Positions 24,757 through 33,772 of a stretch of 64,000 nucleotides of DNA are shown piece by piece. The DNA comes from Mumia sp. Pv4-285 (GTDB lineage: Bacteria; Actinomycetota; Actinomycetes; Propionibacteriales; Nocardioidaceae). A program made the position numbers and the translations under genes. A model generated the notes under the pieces. The model was not told where the DNA came from. It was given only the letters and a program-made list of their open reading frames with translations, and did no database searches. The DNA is taken from NCBI RefSeq assembly GCF_041320275.1, contig NZ_CP162023.1, positions 2,728,001 through 2,792,000 of the forward strand, read 5' to 3'. The stretch's first letter is position 1, and the number at the start of each line of letters is the position of its first letter.

Positions 24757-26213
24757 CAGGCGTACTCGGCGACGGCGCCGGCGAGGCCGTCGTGGACGCG
24801 CGCGATGACGTGCGTGCCGTCCGGGGTGTGCTCGATCGTGTCGATCTCGCCGTGCAGGTGGATCTGGTTGAGCAGATCGCCACGGGAGTAGGGCAGCACG
24901 ACGTCGATCTTGACCGCCGGCAACGGCAGGTCGGCCTCGACAGCGCCGAGCAGCTCCTCGATGCCCTCGCCCGTCCGCGCAGACACGACGACAGCGTGCG
25001 GCTCGCGAGCGAGCAGGCGTGAGAGGACCAGCGGATCTGCAGCGTCCGCCTTGTTGACGACGATGATCTCCGGGACACCCAGCGCGTCGATGTCGGCGAA
25101 GACCTCGCGGACCGCGTTGATCTGACCCTCCGGGTCCGGGTGCGAGCCGTCCACGACATGCAGCACCAGGTCGGCGTCGGCGACCTCCTCCAGCGTCGAG
25201 CGGAATGCCTCGATCAGCTGGTGCGGGAGGTGACGGACGAATCCGACCGTGTCCGAGAGCGTGTACTCGCGGCCGTCGGACGTCTCCGTACGTCGGGTCG
25301 TCGGATCCAGGGTCGCGAACAGCGCGTCCTCGACTAGCACACCGGCGTGCGTGAGCCGGTTGAGGAGGCTCGACTTGCCGGCGTTCGTGTAGCCGGCGAT
25401 CACGACCGCAGGCACACGGTTGCGCTGCCGGTTGGCGCGCTTCGTGTCGCGGGTCCTCCGCATGTCCTTGAGCTCGCGGCGCAGCTTGGCGATCCGGTCG
25501 TTGATGCGGCGCCGGTCCGTCTCGATCTTGGTCTCACCAGGACCGCGCGACCCGATGCCGCCGCCGTCTCCACCGACGCGACCACCGGCCTGACGAGACA
25601 GGTTGCCGCCCCATCCACGCAGGCGCTGCTTCATGTACTGCAGCTGAGCCAGCTCGACCTGCGCACGGCCCTCTCGGGACTTCGCGTGCTGGGCGAAGAT
25701 GTCCAGGATCAGCGCCGTACGGTCGACGACCTTGACCTTGGTCCGGTCCTCCAGGTTGCGCAGCTGGCTCGGAGCGAGCTCACCGTCGCAGACCACGGTG
25801 TCGGCACCGGTCGCCAGGACGATCTCGGTGAGCTCCTCGACCTTGCCGCGGCCGATGTACGTCGCGGGGTCGGGGCGCTGTCGACGCTGGATCAGCCCGT
25901 CGAGCACCTCGGATCCGGCGGTCTCGGCGAGGGCCTTCAGCTCCGCGAGGGAGTTCTCGGCATCGGTCGCCGACCCCTCGGTCCAGACGCCGACGAGCAC
26001 GACGCGCTCGAGGCGCAACTGGCGGTACTCGACCTCGCTGATGTCCTCGAGCTCGGTCGACAGTCCCGCAACACGCCGGAGCGAGTTGCGGTCGGCGAGA
26101 TCGAACTGCTCGCCGTCGTGGGTCTCGGGGTCTTGCTCGAGCAGCGGGGCGGGCGTGGGCGGCTCGACCGGCGTGGTGTCGGTCTCGTACGTGGGTTCGT
26201 TGTGCGCAGTCAT
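24756..26213 (-). CDS. hflX: Ribosome-splitting GTPase HflX
   Basis: This 485-residue GTPase splits stalled 70S ribosomes and is linked to antibiotic and heat stress. The N-terminal HflX domain contains DPATYIGRGKVEEL and the linker RGWGGNLSRQAGG. A helical GPGETKIETDRRRI segment follows, then the G domain with G1 GYTNAGKS (274-281), G3 DTVGF, and G4 NKAD. The first 45 residues are acidic and poorly conserved. It is the gene after dapF in the conserved actinobacterial order, on the same strand. Confidence 0.96.
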   Translation of the reverse strand: MTAHNEPTYETDTTPVEPPTPAPLLEQDPETHDGEQFDLADRNSLRRVAGLSTELEDISEVEYRQLRLERVVLVGVWTEGSATDAENSLAELKALAETAGSEVLDGLIQRRQRPDPATYIGRGKVEELTEIVLATGADTVVCDGELAPSQLRNLEDRTKVKVVDRTALILDIFAQHAKSREGRAQVELAQLQYMKQRLRGWGGNLSRQAGGRVGGDGGGIGSRGPGETKIETDRRRINDRIAKLRRELKDMRRTRDTKRANRQRNRVPAVVIAGYTNAGKSSLLNRLTHAGVLVEDALFATLDPTTRRTETSDGREYTLSDTVGFVRHLPHQLIEAFRSTLEEVADADLVLHVVDGSHPDPEGQINAVREVFADIDALGVPEIIVVNKADAADPLVLSRLLAREPHAVVVSARTGEGIEELLGAVEADLPLPAVKIDVVLPYSRGDLLNQIHLHGEIDTIEHTPDGTHVIARVHDGLAGAVAEYA

Positions 26214-26244
26214 CTGATCCTTGCAACGTCGGCGATGCCGTCGA

Positions 26245-27075
26245 TCATCCCAGCCACGTCATGTCGCCGCGAGCAATTATCACCGCGGGGCCTGCCAGGA
26301 CGGCGTGACCGTCGCCTCGCCAGGTGATGTGGAGGGTGCCGCCGAGCACGTCGACCCGATAGGTCACGTCACCATCGGCGGGGTCGACACCATCTGCCGC
26401 GGCAGCGGCCAGGGCGACAGCCACGGCTCCGGTCCCGCAGGACCTGGTCTCGCCGGCACCGCGCTCGTGGACCCGCATCGCGACGTGCTGCGGCCCGCGC
26501 CGCTCGACGAACTCGATGTTGACGCCCGCCGGATACACCTCGGTGTCGTACTGCGGCTCGACCAGCAGGGTGCCGGCATCAGCCAGGTCGTCGACGAACG
26601 CCACGGCGTGCGGGTTGCCCACATCCACGTGCCGGGCGGCGTACGAACGTCCGTCGACCGCGACCTTCGACTCGCCGAGGAGCCGCGGAGCCCCCATGTC
26701 TATGGCGATGGTCTCGACGGGCTCCACCTCGTACGTCACGACCTTGATGCCGTCGCGGGTGGCCACGGGCACCGGGCCCGAGGTGTCGACGAGCCCCTCG
26801 TCAGCGAGATAACGGGCGAAGACGCGTACGCCGTTGCCGCACATCTCGGCGATCGAACCGTCGGCGTTGCGGTAGTCCATGAACCACTCGGCCCCGCCGT
26901 CGGCGGTCGAGCGCACGACCCGGAGGATGCCGTCGGCGCCCAGACCGCGGCGTCGGTCGCACAGCGCGGCCACGAAACCGGGGTCGAGATCGCCGTGCAC
27001 CGTCCCGTCCGGATCGGGGAGGAGCACGAAGTCGTTCTCGGTGCCATGGCCCTTGAGCCACGCGAAGCTGGTCAC
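26245..27075 (-). CDS. dapF: Diaminopimelate epimerase
   Basis: This 276-residue enzyme interconverts LL- and meso-diaminopimelate for lysine and peptidoglycan. The two catalytic cysteines are Cys79 in EMCGNG and Cys213 in RSCGTG. The typical opening is FAWLKGHGTENDFVLLP, and the two domains are similar halves. Length and motifs are complete. The gene lies directly upstream of hflX on the same strand with a 31-bp gap. Confidence 0.97.
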   Translation of the reverse strand: MTSFAWLKGHGTENDFVLLPDPDGTVHGDLDPGFVAALCDRRRGLGADGILRVVRSTADGGAEWFMDYRNADGSIAEMCGNGVRVFARYLADEGLVDTSGPVPVATRDGIKVVTYEVEPVETIAIDMGAPRLLGESKVAVDGRSYAARHVDVGNPHAVAFVDDLADAGTLLVEPQYDTEVYPAGVNIEFVERRGPQHVAMRVHERGAGETRSCGTGAVAVALAAAAADGVDPADGDVTYRVDVLGGTLHITWRGDGHAVLAGPAVIIARGDMTWLG

Positions 27076-27140
27076 TCCACGAGTCTACGCGGGCGCCGAT
27101 CTGGCTCTGTGGAGAAGCCAGGGACGTCGTCGCCGGAATT

Positions 27141-27168
27141 GGTACGTTGTACTAGTACGGCGTACTAG
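27141..27168. promoter_or_regulatory. Double palindrome, probable TetR operator
   Basis: CTAGTACGGCGTACTAG (27152-27168) is a palindrome around one central base, preceded in the same register by the variant unit GTACGTTGTACT. It lies between dapF and the TetR gene, 46 bp before the TetR start. TetR proteins usually bind such dyads next to their own genes. The same double unit occurs at 4738-4767. Confidence 0.65.
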
Positions 27169-27213
27169 AAATCGCGAAGACGTCTGCGTCTCTCGCGGCT
27201 GGTCAGGGAGGCC

Positions 27214-27801
27214 ATGGACGAGCGCCCCCGAGTGGCGATCTTGCAGGCGGCGCGTCAGATCGTCCACGAGTCCGGGTGGAGCGCCCTCACCGTCCGCGCC
27301 GTCGCGGGTCGCGCCGAGATCGGCATCGGCACGCTGCGCCACCACTTCCCCACGCAGGCTGAGCTGCATGCCACTGTGGCGACGATGCTGACCGAGGACT
27401 GGCGCCTCGACGTCGACATGCTCGATCTCGACGCACCTCCCGACGAGGCACTCCTCGGTTTCGTCCGAGCCCTGGTGCCGAGTACGGAGACGGATCGGGC
27501 GACGCTGGTCGCGTGGGCAGTGCGCCACGCGGCAGCGTACGGACCGTCGGAGGCCGTCGCGCAGAGCACGGAGCTCGCGCGTGAGTACGGGTCGCTGCGC
27601 ACCGAGCTCCGGCTCGTCCTCCGCCTGTTCGAACGGCGCGGTCAGCTCCGATCGGGTCTGTCCCCCGACGACATGAACACGATGATCGTCGCGCTCGCGG
27701 CTGGATTCCGCCTCCTCCTGCTCACGGAAGACCGCGGAGTGACGGACGAGTCGGTCGAACGCATCGTGCGTCACCTCGCGCACCACGTCGTCGTCACGTG
27801 A
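27214..27801 (+). CDS. TetR/AcrR family transcriptional regulator
   Basis: This 195-residue regulator has the TetR N-terminal helix-turn-helix (about 8-53, with ILQAARQIVHESGWSALTVRAVAGRAEIGIGTLRHHFP). An all-helical ligand domain of usual length follows. ATG 27214 has an AGGGAGG RBS. A palindrome upstream is a likely binding site for its own product. The effector and targets are unknown. The C-terminal part has a hydrophobic helix (MIVALAAGFRLLLL), usual for the dimer interface. Confidence 0.93.
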   Translation: MDERPRVAILQAARQIVHESGWSALTVRAVAGRAEIGIGTLRHHFPTQAELHATVATMLTEDWRLDVDMLDLDAPPDEALLGFVRALVPSTETDRATLVAWAVRHAAAYGPSEAVAQSTELAREYGSLRTELRLVLRLFERRGQLRSGLSPDDMNTMIVALAAGFRLLLLTEDRGVTDESVERIVRHLAHHVVVT

Positions 27802-27847
27802 CCACCGACGAACGTCGTGTCGCACGTGACAGCGATAAGGTGCGCGA

Positions 27848-28492
27848 GTGCACGAGACCGACGACGCCCTGACGCGCCACGAGCAGAAGGAGCGCACCCG
27901 CCAGGCGCTGCTGGACGCCGCGCTCGAGCTCACGGACGAGCACGGGTTCGCAGGAGTCAGCCTTCGTCAGGTGACCCGTCGCGCCGGGGTGGTGCCGACC
28001 GCGTTCTACCGTCACTTCGCCAGCATGGAGGAACTGGGCCTCGCGCTGGTCGACCAGTCGTTCGACACCCTACGGGGCATGCTCCGCGAGGCGCGCCAGG
28101 ATCCTCGGACGTACAAGGACGTCATCGCCGCCTCCGCCGCGATCATCGCGATCCAGGTCCGGTCGCACCGGTCTCACTTCGCCTTCGTCGCCCGCGAGCG
28201 CTTCGGCGGGGTCCCCGCCGTACGCCACCGCATCCGCGACGAGCTGCGCCTGTACGTGAGCGAGCTGGCCGTCGACCTGCGGACCTTCCCGCACCTCGAG
28301 ACCTGGCGCAGCGAGGACGTCCTGACCGCGTCGAGGCTGTTCGTCAACATCATGGTCTCGACCGCCGAGCAGATCATCGAGTCGCCGGACCGCCCCGAGG
28401 TGCTCGAGGAGATCGAGACCGAGGCGCGCCGCCAGATGCGCCTGATCGTGCTGGGCTACGCCGGGTGGCGCTCCGACGAGACGGCGCGCTGA
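27848..28492 (+). CDS. TetR family regulator, FabR-like
   Basis: This 214-residue protein resembles FabR, the repressor of unsaturated fatty acid synthesis in gammaproteobacteria. The match covers SLRQVTRRAGVVPTAFYRHFASMEELGLALVDQSFDTLRGMLR and the C-terminal RRQMRLIVLGYAGW segment. It starts at GTG 27848. A weak dyad TGTC-N6-GACA lies at 27818-27831, just before the start. An SRPBCC gene follows after 5 bp, so the two are one unit. A role in lipid or membrane control is inferred from the family. Confidence 0.9.
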   Translation: MHETDDALTRHEQKERTRQALLDAALELTDEHGFAGVSLRQVTRRAGVVPTAFYRHFASMEELGLALVDQSFDTLRGMLREARQDPRTYKDVIAASAAIIAIQVRSHRSHFAFVARERFGGVPAVRHRIRDELRLYVSELAVDLRTFPHLETWRSEDVLTASRLFVNIMVSTAEQIIESPDRPEVLEEIETEARRQMRLIVLGYAGWRSDETAR

Positions 28493-28497
28493 CGACC

Positions 28498-28944
28498 ATG
28501 GCCGATCGACCGTCTGTCGCGACACCCGCCCTCGGGGTCGTTGTCGGCGAGGTCGTGATCGACGCGCCGCCGGACGCGGTGTGGTCGTACGTCACCGACT
28601 GGGAGCGCCAGGGCGAGTGGATCCCGGCGACCACGGTGCGAGTCGTCGGTGACGAGATGATCGCCCGGACCGGCCTCGGCCCGATCGGGTTCGACGACAC
28701 GATGCACGTCATACGCTCCGAGCCGCCGCGCCTCTGCGAGGTCGCGCACACGGGCCGCGTCGTCTCCGGGACCGGCGTCTTCACCTGTGAGCCGGCCGAC
28801 GGCGGCCGTACGGTCTTCGCCTGGGAGGAGCGCGTCCGCGTGCCGGGCGGTCCGGTTGCCGGTGTGCTGTGGCGGCTGGCCGCGCCGGGGATCCGGATCG
28901 GGTACGGCGTCGCGCTCACCCGCCTCCGCCGCAACCTGGAGTGA
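28498..28944 (+). CDS. SRPBCC family protein
   Basis: This 148-residue protein has the polyketide cyclase/START-like fold, with the strand GEVVIDAPPDAVWSYVTDWERQGEWIP and the C-terminal helix region RIGYGVALTRLRRNLE. It should bind a hydrophobic ligand. It follows the FabR-like gene after 5 bp, which points to a lipid-related role. Right after its stop the dispersed repeat begins. Confidence 0.9.
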   Translation: MADRPSVATPALGVVVGEVVIDAPPDAVWSYVTDWERQGEWIPATTVRVVGDEMIARTGLGPIGFDDTMHVIRSEPPRLCEVAHTGRVVSGTGVFTCEPADGGRTVFAWEERVRVPGGPVAGVLWRLAAPGIRIGYGVALTRLRRNLE

Positions 28945-28946
28945 CC

Positions 28947-29078
28947 GGGTCTCGATCCTCCGCTGGCGCTCCGGCCTCGACCAGCGAAGGCTCACTCCCG
29001 CTGGTCCACGCCGCCCCACTCCCGCTGATCCACGCCGCCCCACTCCCGCTGGTCGAGGCGCGAAGCGATCGAGACCCC
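28947..29078. repeat. Dispersed repeat array running into the 3' end of miaA
   Basis: The array begins GGGTCTCGATC and ends GATCGAGACCC, so its ends are inverted. Between them lie two 24-bp units (28993-29016 and 29017-29040, each CACTCCCGCTG...CACGCCGCC) and a full unit from 29041. The 24-bp period is the same as in the Rdx gene. The miaA stop codon (28992-28994) lies at the edge of the first unit. Confidence 0.88.
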
Positions 29079-29972
29079 CACCGCCCGCTCCACCAGGTCG
29101 GGTGCGTCGTACGGGAGCCAGACGATCCGCGGATCCTTGCGGAACCACGAGTCCTGACGGCGCGCGAACTTCCGCGTCCCGCGTACGGTCGCGTCGCGCG
29201 CCTCGTCTTCCGACATCTCGCCCGCGAGGAACGCCAGCACCTGCGCGTACCCCAGAGCACGGCTCGCCGTCCGGCTCGACGCGAGTCCCTCCCCGAGCTC
29301 CCGCACCTCGTCGACCAGCCCGGCGTCCCACATGCGGTCGACCCGCCGGGTGATCCGGTCATCAAGAACCCCACGGGGCACATCGACGCCGATCAGCCGC
29401 ACGTCCTCGTAGAACGAGGCGTGCGCGGGCAGTGATGCTGCGAAGGGGCGACCGGTGATCTCGATCACCTCCAGGGCGCGGACGATCCGCCTCCCGTTGG
29501 AGACGAGGATCGACGCTGCGGCCGGCGGGTCCTGCGCGGCCAGCCGTCGGTGCATGGCCTCCGGCCCCTGCGTCCGCAGCTCCTCCTCCAGGCGCGCCCG
29601 GACCTCGGGATCGGTGCCCGGAAACTCGAAAGCGTCGACGACAGCCCGGACGTACAGCGCCGACCCGCCGACCAGCACGGGCACCGCCCCACGTCCGCGG
29701 ATCTCGGCGATCGCGGCGCGCGCCCACTCCTGGAACTCCGCGACCGTCGCCGAGTCAGTGACGTCGAGCACGTCGAGGAGGTGGTGCGGCACTCCCCCGC
29801 GCTCGTCCTCGGGAAGCTTCGCCGTACCGACGTCCATGCCGCGATAGACCTGGTAAGCGTCGACGTTGACGATCTCGCCGCCGATCCGCGCCGCAAGGGC
29901 CACCGCGAGATCCGACTTGCCGGCAGCGGTGGGGCCGACGACGGCGACGACGGGCTGACTCACGCCACCCAT
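28992..29972 (-). CDS. miaA: tRNA dimethylallyltransferase MiaA with a repeat-derived C-terminus
   Basis: This 326-residue enzyme adds the isopentenyl group to A37 of tRNAs that read UNN codons. The P-loop GPTAAGKS is at residues 13-20. Further motifs are EIVNVDAYQVYRGMDVGTAK, VPHHLLDV, the specificity segment SNGRRIVRALEVIEITG, and TRKFARRQDSWFRKDPRIVWL. The last 28 residues (VSIASRLDQRE, then WGGVDQRE twice) are translated from the dispersed repeat and are not family sequence. ATG 29972 or GTG 29963 may start it. MiaB, encoded 2 kb away, modifies the product further. Confidence 0.95.
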   Translation of the reverse strand: MGGVSQPVVAVVGPTAAGKSDLAVALAARIGGEIVNVDAYQVYRGMDVGTAKLPEDERGGVPHHLLDVLDVTDSATVAEFQEWARAAIAEIRGRGAVPVLVGGSALYVRAVVDAFEFPGTDPEVRARLEEELRTQGPEAMHRRLAAQDPPAAASILVSNGRRIVRALEVIEITGRPFAASLPAHASFYEDVRLIGVDVPRGVLDDRITRRVDRMWDAGLVDEVRELGEGLASSRTASRALGYAQVLAFLAGEMSEDEARDATVRGTRKFARRQDSWFRKDPRIVWLPYDAPDLVERAVGVSIASRLDQREWGGVDQREWGGVDQRE

Positions 29973-30037
29973 TCTGACGTAGATTCGTGACTACTCAGCA
30001 CAGCGGACGACGACCCACCAGGTCAGAAGGAGCCGGC

Positions 30038-30325
30038 ATGTCCCAGTTCGACCCGAAGAAGTTCGACGAGGTTTTCGAGAAGGTCAAGGACTCGACCGAG
30101 GACATGGCCCGCGAGATGAAGGAGCGCGCGAGCACGCTCGTCACCGAGAACGGCGACAAGATCGACGACGCGCTCGAGAAGGTGCGCGACAAGGCCAAAG
30201 AGCTCAGCAAGGGCAAGTACGACGACAAGATCGACAAGGCCCACGCCGCCGCCAAGGTCCAGATCCACAAGCTCGACAAGGGCACGGGACCGGGCGAGCC
30301 GCCGGTGCCTCCGAACGCGGGCTGA
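30038..30325 (+). CDS. Small charged helical protein, MT0933 antitoxin-like
   Basis: This 95-residue protein is rich in Lys, Asp and Glu and predicted to be helical. The segments ENGDKIDDALEKVRDKAKE and KGKYDDKIDKAHAAAK match the pattern of the MT0933/Rv0909 antitoxin-like family. It ends in a Pro-rich tail. ATG 30038 has an AGAAGGAG RBS. A similar gene lies at 32004. No toxin gene is adjacent, so the antitoxin label may be misleading. The methyltransferase gene follows after 3 bp. Confidence 0.75.
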   Translation: MSQFDPKKFDEVFEKVKDSTEDMAREMKERASTLVTENGDKIDDALEKVRDKAKELSKGKYDDKIDKAHAAAKVQIHKLDKGTGPGEPPVPPNAG

Positions 30326-30328
30326 GCC

Positions 30329-31429
30329 GTGAGCGCCGAGGCGGCGGCCACGACTGGTTCCCAGGACACCGAAGCCTTCGCGGAACGGATCTTCGCCTCC
30401 GTCCTCGGCGCGATGGACTGCCTCACGATCGCTCTCGGCGACAGCCTCGGCCTGTACGACGCCCTGGCCGAGCACGGTCCGCTCACCCCGGCGCGCCTGG
30501 CGCGCCACGCGGAGATCGACGAGCGCTATGCCCGCGAGTGGCTCGAGCAGCAGGCCGTTGCGGGTCTCATCGACGTCGCGGCGCCGTCGGACGACCCCGA
30601 CGAGCGGAAGTACGGGGTGAACGATGCCCAGCGGGAGGTGCTGTGCGACCGTTCGCTGGAGTCGTACCTCACTCCGCTGACCCAGGTCCTCGCCGCGGCC
30701 GGCGCGCAGCTCTCCGCGCTCGAGACGGCCTACCGGACGGGCGGCGGTGTCGGCTGGGCCGCGTACGGTCCACGGATGCGCCGCGGTCAGGCCGACGCCA
30801 ATCGCGCACTGTTCCTGTCGTCGCTCCCGACGTCGTGGCTGCCTGCTGTCCCTGAGCTCCACGAACGACTGACTCGCGGCACCCGCGTCGCGGACATCGG
30901 CTGCGGCGACGGGTGGTCGTCGATCGGCATCGCCTCGGGCTACTCCGCCAGCACCGTGGACGGCTTCGACCTGGACGCGGACTCCGTGGCAGCGGCACAG
31001 GAGAACGCGGCCCACCACGGCGTCGCCGACCGGGTGACGTTCCGCTGCGTCGACGCGGCGACCGTGGAGGACGCCCGCGGGTACGGCCTGGTCACGGCCT
31101 TCGAGTGCGTCCACGACATGCCGGACCCGGTGACCGTGCTCTCGACGATGCGGTCCATGGCCGAGCCGGACGGCTGGGTGGTCGGGGTCGACGAGCGGGT
31201 GCCCGAGGCGTTCACGGGGCCAGGTGACCCGGTGGAGCAGCTGATGTACGGCTACTCGGTGCTGGTGTGCCTCCCTGACGGCATGTCCCACCGCCCGAGC
31301 CGCGCCACCGGGACGGTGATGCGGCCGGACGTCCTGCGGGGATACGCGCAGGAGGCGGGGTTCGCCGACATCGAGGTGCTGCCGATCGACAATGACGTCT
31401 TCCGGGCGTACCGCCTCCTGAAGCCGTAG
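30329..31429 (+). CDS. Class I SAM-dependent methyltransferase with N-terminal winged helix
   Basis: This 366-residue protein has an N-terminal winged-helix region (about 20-95, ALGDSLGLYDALAEHGPLTPARLARHAEIDERYAREWLEQ) as in small-molecule O-methyltransferases. A Rossmann methyltransferase domain follows with motif I VADIGCGDGWSSIGIA near residue 190 and the acidic FDLDADS. The substrate is unknown. It starts at GTG 30329, 3 bp after the small charged protein gene, so the two are probably co-transcribed. Confidence 0.9.
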   Translation: MSAEAAATTGSQDTEAFAERIFASVLGAMDCLTIALGDSLGLYDALAEHGPLTPARLARHAEIDERYAREWLEQQAVAGLIDVAAPSDDPDERKYGVNDAQREVLCDRSLESYLTPLTQVLAAAGAQLSALETAYRTGGGVGWAAYGPRMRRGQADANRALFLSSLPTSWLPAVPELHERLTRGTRVADIGCGDGWSSIGIASGYSASTVDGFDLDADSVAAAQENAAHHGVADRVTFRCVDAATVEDARGYGLVTAFECVHDMPDPVTVLSTMRSMAEPDGWVVGVDERVPEAFTGPGDPVEQLMYGYSVLVCLPDGMSHRPSRATGTVMRPDVLRGYAQEAGFADIEVLPIDNDVFRAYRLLKP

Positions 31430-31471
31430 GCGTCCTGCCCACCGTCGGCGGCCGACCCTAGAGTGCTCTTC

Positions 31472-31966
31472 ATGGGCCACACCCTCGTCCCCGCCTCGTA
31501 CGTCCTGCTCCTGCGCGGTGCACCGCACGAGGAGGAGGTGCTGCTGCACCTGCGCCGAAACACCGGCTACCGAGACGGCCACTGGGCGATGGTCGCCGGT
31601 CACGTCGATGCTGACGAGTCAGCTCGCACGGCCGCTGCCCGTGAGGTGTCCGAGGAGGTCGGGGTCACCGTCGATCCCGCCTCGTTGGAGCCCCTTACGA
31701 CCATCCACCGGTGGGTCGAGGGCGGGCCGGCGGTGGAGCAGCGCGTGGACTTCTTCTGGATCGCGCGCCACTGGGACGGTACGCCGGGGATCGCGGAGCC
31801 CGAGAAGTCGGCAGACCAGCGATGGTTCTCCCTGCGTGACCTCCCGCAACCCGTCGTCCCGCAGGAGGAGGTCGTGATCGAGGCCTACCTGCGGGGGTCG
31901 GTTCCCGCGATCATGACGCTGACCGCGCATGCAGGTCCCCCGGCGGAGCCGTCGCGCGCGGTCTAG
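31472..31966 (+). CDS. Nudix hydrolase
   Basis: This 164-residue enzyme would hydrolyse a nucleoside diphosphate linked to another moiety. The full Nudix box is present as GHVDADESARTAAAREVSEEVGV (about residues 40-62, with REVSEEVG as its core). ATG 31472 was chosen as it precedes the domain strand ASYVLLLRG. The extra C-terminal residues are Ala/Pro-rich. The substrate cannot be told from the sequence. Confidence 0.93.
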   Translation: MGHTLVPASYVLLLRGAPHEEEVLLHLRRNTGYRDGHWAMVAGHVDADESARTAAAREVSEEVGVTVDPASLEPLTTIHRWVEGGPAVEQRVDFFWIARHWDGTPGIAEPEKSADQRWFSLRDLPQPVVPQEEVVIEAYLRGSVPAIMTLTAHAGPPAEPSRAV

Positions 31967-32003
31967 ATTCGAGGGACCAGCCCCGAGCGACAAGGAGTGA
32001 ACC

Positions 32004-32237
32004 ATGGGTCTGCTCGACATGTTCAAGGGACACAAGGGCAAGGTTCAGGACCTCGCCCGGGACCACGGCGACAAGATCGCCGGCGGCATCGACAAGGCCG
32101 CCGACATCGCCAGCGACAAGACCGGCGGCAAGTACGACCAGCACATCCAGAAGGGTGCCCACGCCGCGAAGGAGGGCCTCGACAAGCTCGACGGGGACCC
32201 GAACCGAGACGCTGGTGGGACCCCCCACGCTGGTTGA
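32004..32237 (+). CDS. Rv0909/MT0933-family antitoxin-like protein
   Basis: This 77-residue protein matches the MT0933 antitoxin family, with RDHGDKIAGGIDKAADIASD and KTGGKYDQHIQKG as key segments. ATG 32004 has an AAGGAG RBS. It is the second gene of this type within 2 kb. No toxin gene is next to it. Its last 15 codons (DGDPNRDAGGTPHAG) and stop run into a sequence like CACGCTGGTTGAGCG, a variant of the dispersed repeat. Confidence 0.85.
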   Translation: MGLLDMFKGHKGKVQDLARDHGDKIAGGIDKAADIASDKTGGKYDQHIQKGAHAAKEGLDKLDGDPNRDAGGTPHAG

Positions 32238-32243
32238 GCGACC

Positions 32244-33728
32244 TCAGCAGGCGCAGCCGGGTCCGTCCGCGACCGGAACCAGCGCCGGAGTGCCGACCGA
32301 CGGCATCCCGAGGCCCACGCCGACCGGCGTGGGCTTCGCGTTGCGCGCCTCCCAGGCATCCCCCGCACGCGTACGGCGCACCGACAGCGGCTCGCCGTCG
32401 GCCATCAGGTGGTGCGGGGCGGCCGAGGTGATGACGGTCTCGACCATGTCGCCCGGGCGCACATCGATTCCCGCCGGACGCGAGAAGTGGACGAGGCGGT
32501 TGTCGCGGGCGCGACCGGTGAGCCGGTGCGTGGCCCCGTCCTTCTTGCCGCCGCGTCCGTCGGCGACGAGCAGCTCCACCGTCGACCCGATCAGGGCCTG
32601 GTTCTCGTGCCACGAGATCTCGTTGACGAGCGCGACCAGCCGGTCGTACCGGTCCTGGACGACCTCCTTGGGCAGCTGCTCGTCCATCGTGGCGGCCGGG
32701 GTGCCGGGGCGCGGGGAGTACTGGAACGTGTAGGCGGACGTGAACCGGGCATGGCGCGCGACGTCCATGGTCTCGAGGAAGTCCTCCTCGGTCTCACCGG
32801 GGAACCCGATGATGATGTCGGTCGTGATCGCGGCCTCCGGCATCGCGGCGCGGACGCGGTCGATGATGCCGAGGTAGCGGTCCTTGCGGTACGACCGGCG
32901 CATCGCCTTGAGAACACGGTCGGACCCCGACTGGAGCGGCATGTGCAGCTGCGGCATGACGTTGGGCGTCTCGGCCATCGCGGCGATGACGTCGTCGGAG
33001 AAGGCGGCCGGGTGCGGCGAGGTGAAGCGCACCCGCTCCAGGCCCTCGATCTCGCCGCACGCGCGCAGCAGCTTGCCGAAGGCGTACTTGTCACCGAACT
33101 CGACGCCGTACGAGTTGACGTTCTGACCGAGCAGCGTGACCTCGACGACGCCCTCGGCCACCAGCGCCTCGATCTCGGCGAGGATCTCGCCGGGGCGGCG
33201 GTCCTTCTCCTTGCCGCGCAGGCTCGGGACGATGCAGAACGTACAGGTGTTGTTGCAGCCGACGCTGATCGAGACCCACGCCGCGAAGACCGACTCCCGC
33301 TTGGTCGGCAACGTCGACGGGAACACCTCGAGCGACTCGAGGATCTCGACCTGGCTCTCCTCCTGGACCCGCGCGCGGTCGAGCAGCGCAGGCAGGGAGC
33401 CGATGTTGTGGGTGCCGAAGACGACGTCGACGTACGGGGCGCGCTTCGTGATCGTGTCGCGGTCCTTCTGCGCGAGGCACCCGCCGACCGCGATCTGCAT
33501 GCCCGGGTTCTCGCGCTTGATGCTGGCGATGTGCCCGAGCGTGCCGTAGAGGCGGTTGTCGGCGTTCTCGCGGACCGCGCACGTGTTGAACACGATCACG
33601 TCGGCGGGCTTCTCGGTCTTGGGCGGTGCGGCGACGTAGCCGGCGTCCTCGAGCAGGCCCGACAGGCGCTCGGAGTCGTGCACGTTCATCTGGCACCCGT
33701 AGGTGCGCACCTCATACGTCTTGGTCAT
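32244..33728 (-). CDS. miaB: tRNA-2-methylthio-N6-dimethylallyladenosine synthase MiaB
   Basis: This 494-residue radical SAM enzyme adds the 2-methylthio group to i6A37 made by MiaA. The N-terminal auxiliary cluster ligands are Cys12, Cys50 and Cys84. The radical SAM motif CNNTCTFC gives Cys158, Cys162 and Cys165. A C-terminal TRAM domain (about 380-445) follows, then 40 residues rich in Gly and Pro ending in CAC. ATG 33728 starts the family sequence; the frame is open further upstream, but that part overlaps the HAD gene. Confidence 0.97.
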   Translation of the reverse strand: MTKTYEVRTYGCQMNVHDSERLSGLLEDAGYVAAPPKTEKPADVIVFNTCAVRENADNRLYGTLGHIASIKRENPGMQIAVGGCLAQKDRDTITKRAPYVDVVFGTHNIGSLPALLDRARVQEESQVEILESLEVFPSTLPTKRESVFAAWVSISVGCNNTCTFCIVPSLRGKEKDRRPGEILAEIEALVAEGVVEVTLLGQNVNSYGVEFGDKYAFGKLLRACGEIEGLERVRFTSPHPAAFSDDVIAAMAETPNVMPQLHMPLQSGSDRVLKAMRRSYRKDRYLGIIDRVRAAMPEAAITTDIIIGFPGETEEDFLETMDVARHARFTSAYTFQYSPRPGTPAATMDEQLPKEVVQDRYDRLVALVNEISWHENQALIGSTVELLVADGRGGKKDGATHRLTGRARDNRLVHFSRPAGIDVRPGDMVETVITSAAPHHLMADGEPLSVRRTRAGDAWEARNAKPTPVGVGLGMPSVGTPALVPVADGPGCAC

Positions 33729-33772
33729 AGCCCTCCCAGGGTACGGGGCCGTTCGACGAGCGCGGAGAGGCC

